Assembly (NCBI GenBank): GCA_963745205.1
Contig: CAVUWX010000025.1
Coordinates: 60,273-124,272, forward strand
Length of the DNA: 64,000 nucleotides
Source of the DNA: Hyphomicrobium_A sp963745205
GTDB lineage: Bacteria > Pseudomonadota > Alphaproteobacteria > Rhizobiales > Hyphomicrobiaceae
Reading direction: 5' to 3'
In this document: positions 62,792 through 64,000 of the stretch, piece after piece
How positions within the stretch are numbered: the first letter of the stretch is position 1
How the letters are laid out: every line of letters begins with the position of its first letter
The notes under the pieces: generated by a model
What the model saw: the letters and a program-made list of their open reading frames with translations, nothing else
Database searches by the model: none
Told to the model about the DNA's origin: nothing
Position numbers and translations under genes: made by a program

Positions 62792-64000
62792 ATGTTCCGA
62801 TCGAACGGTCGGCTGCTGGCGCTGGGCGTGCTCGCGGTCGCGCTCGCGACCTCTGCCGCGAGCCAAACCAATCCCGCGGCCCCGATGCTGCCCTCCGGCA
62901 ATGCCGATGCCCCGGCCATGCCCTTGCAGGTGCCGGACATCGCCTGGCGTGTCGAGAATCCCTTCCGCTTTTTCACTGATGCCGCCGACACCGAGGTGCA
63001 TCGCGCGACCTACCTCGCGCTGACGCCCGAGCAGCGACTGCAGCATCCCGTGCTTGCCGCCGAGCAGGCTCTGAGCCGACGGCACGAAGAGGGCTGGGCG
63101 GAGACCATGTTCCGCAACACGTGCTGGGATTCGCGGACCAACCGCTTCGTTTGTGCGCACACCGAGGACTACATAAACCCCAAGTCGCACCGTGTGATCG
63201 CCCGCATCAACCAAGTCGACGAGCCCGCGGGTCTGAGCTGCACGTGGCTCACCGCGCCGCACGGGGGCGGCGAGCTGCGCGGCAAGGTCGTGACGCAGCC
63301 GTGTAGCGAGTCCGTGAAGCTCGACGTACCCTACCCCAGCGGCTTGACCGTCGAGGTGGAGATCGGAGGCCGCACGGTGGCGACCGAGGACATCCAAGTC
63401 CGCGACCTCTTCATCGTCGGCATAGGCGACAGCATCGCGTCGGGCGAAGGCAACCCCGACGTGCCGGTGCATTTCTCGCGGGAGCGCGCTGCAAGCTACG
63501 GCAAGCGCAAGAGCGAGGGCGTCGATCTCGGCGGTTACCCAGCCCGCGTCGGTCCGTGGCAGCAGATCGGCGATAAGGCCTTCATGGAGGAGAGCGCGCG
63601 CTGGAACGACCAGGCGTGCCACCGCTCGCTCTATTCGCATCAATTGCGCGCTGCCCTTCAGCTCGGGGTCGAGGACCCGCATCGCGCAGTTACCTACGTC
63701 GGCGTTTCCTGCTCGGGCTCGGAGGTCACCTTCGGCCTGTTCTTGCGCTACACGGGCAACGAGTGGGTGCCCAACCCGCCCGATCTCTCGCAGATTTCGC
63801 TGATCGCCTCGGCCCAGTGCGGCACCCCGAGGCCCCCATGCAGGATCTACCCGAGGCCTACCACATGAACGGGACCATCCCAGAGTTGAAGGGCGGTCTC
63901 GTGCTGCGCAAGTGCGATCCAATCAATGCGCGCAAGATCGATCTCCTCTTCGTCTCCATCGGTGGCAACGATATCGGCTTCTCGCGGCTTCTAGCCAACG
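62792..64000 (+). CDS. SGNH/GDSL hydrolase, frameshifted and cut by the window end
   Basis: A secreted hydrolase with a signal peptide (LLALGVLAVALATSAAS). Residues 45-190 are a beta-rich N-terminal module. Block I is IVGIGDSIASGEGNPD (nucleophile Ser) and block III SIGGNDIGFS appears close to the window end in the +1 frame. The frame slips by one base between 63815 and 63835: the uncorrected frame ends at 63868, while the corrected one reads PEAPMQDLPEAYHMNGTIPE and continues past 64000. The substrate is unknown; the family includes esterases and lysophospholipases. Confidence 0.8.

Noticed and set aside
62555..63922. 455-residue minus-strand frame
   Set aside because: Overlaps the squalene-synthase-like and GDSL genes; their signal peptide and GDS/GGND motifs decide in favour of the plus strand.

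Overview
High-GC alphaproteobacterial chromosome, almost certainly order Hyphomicrobiales (Rhizobiales). Signature genes are a PopZ (DUF2497) polar organiser, an ExoR-like Sel1 regulator, a DUF1236 protein, a 45-residue aa3-oxidase subunit IV, and the gene order xthA / erpA-dgt-argS-SPOR-nagZ-scpA-scpB-tatABC-serS-surE-LytM-DUF815-yajC-secD-secF. A genus cannot be fixed. An orphan pqqA would suit a methylotrophic or Hyphomicrobium-like lineage, but that is inference.

The window has two halves. Positions 1 to about 22,500 are accessory and loosely packed. They hold a TenA fusion, a kinase-BON fusion, a YbaK-type deacylase, an IS1111-type insertion sequence with a long 3' non-coding end, a B12-binding radical SAM enzyme, a lone pqqA with its own terminator, an ABC1 kinase, and many small Hyphomicrobiales-only proteins, several of them duplicated or broken. 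tRNA-Asn and tRNA-Cys (22.5-22.8 kb) mark the edge of this zone.

From 22.9 kb the DNA is mostly housekeeping: pcm, tolC, popZ, valS, ilvD, exoR, then DNA repair, Fe-S assembly, nucleotide metabolism, tRNA charging, cell-wall recycling, condensin (ScpAB), Tat export, Sec export (YajC-SecD-SecF) and a GDSL hydrolase cut by the window end. A 4.9 kb accessory patch (23.6-28.5 kb) separates pcm from tolC. It holds palindromic repeats, a decayed IS1-type transposase and KGG-motif microproteins.

Most notable: (1) the IS1111 element's 3' non-coding region contains an 11-nt exact complement of the DNA flanking its right end and a near-copy of the DNA flanking its left end, as expected of a bridge/seeker RNA; (2) the orphan pqqA; (3) recurrent single-base frameshifts in conserved genes (ilvD, secD, tatC, many in serS), which suggest sequence error as much as gene decay; (4) a low-GC stretch inside an intact valS reading frame.
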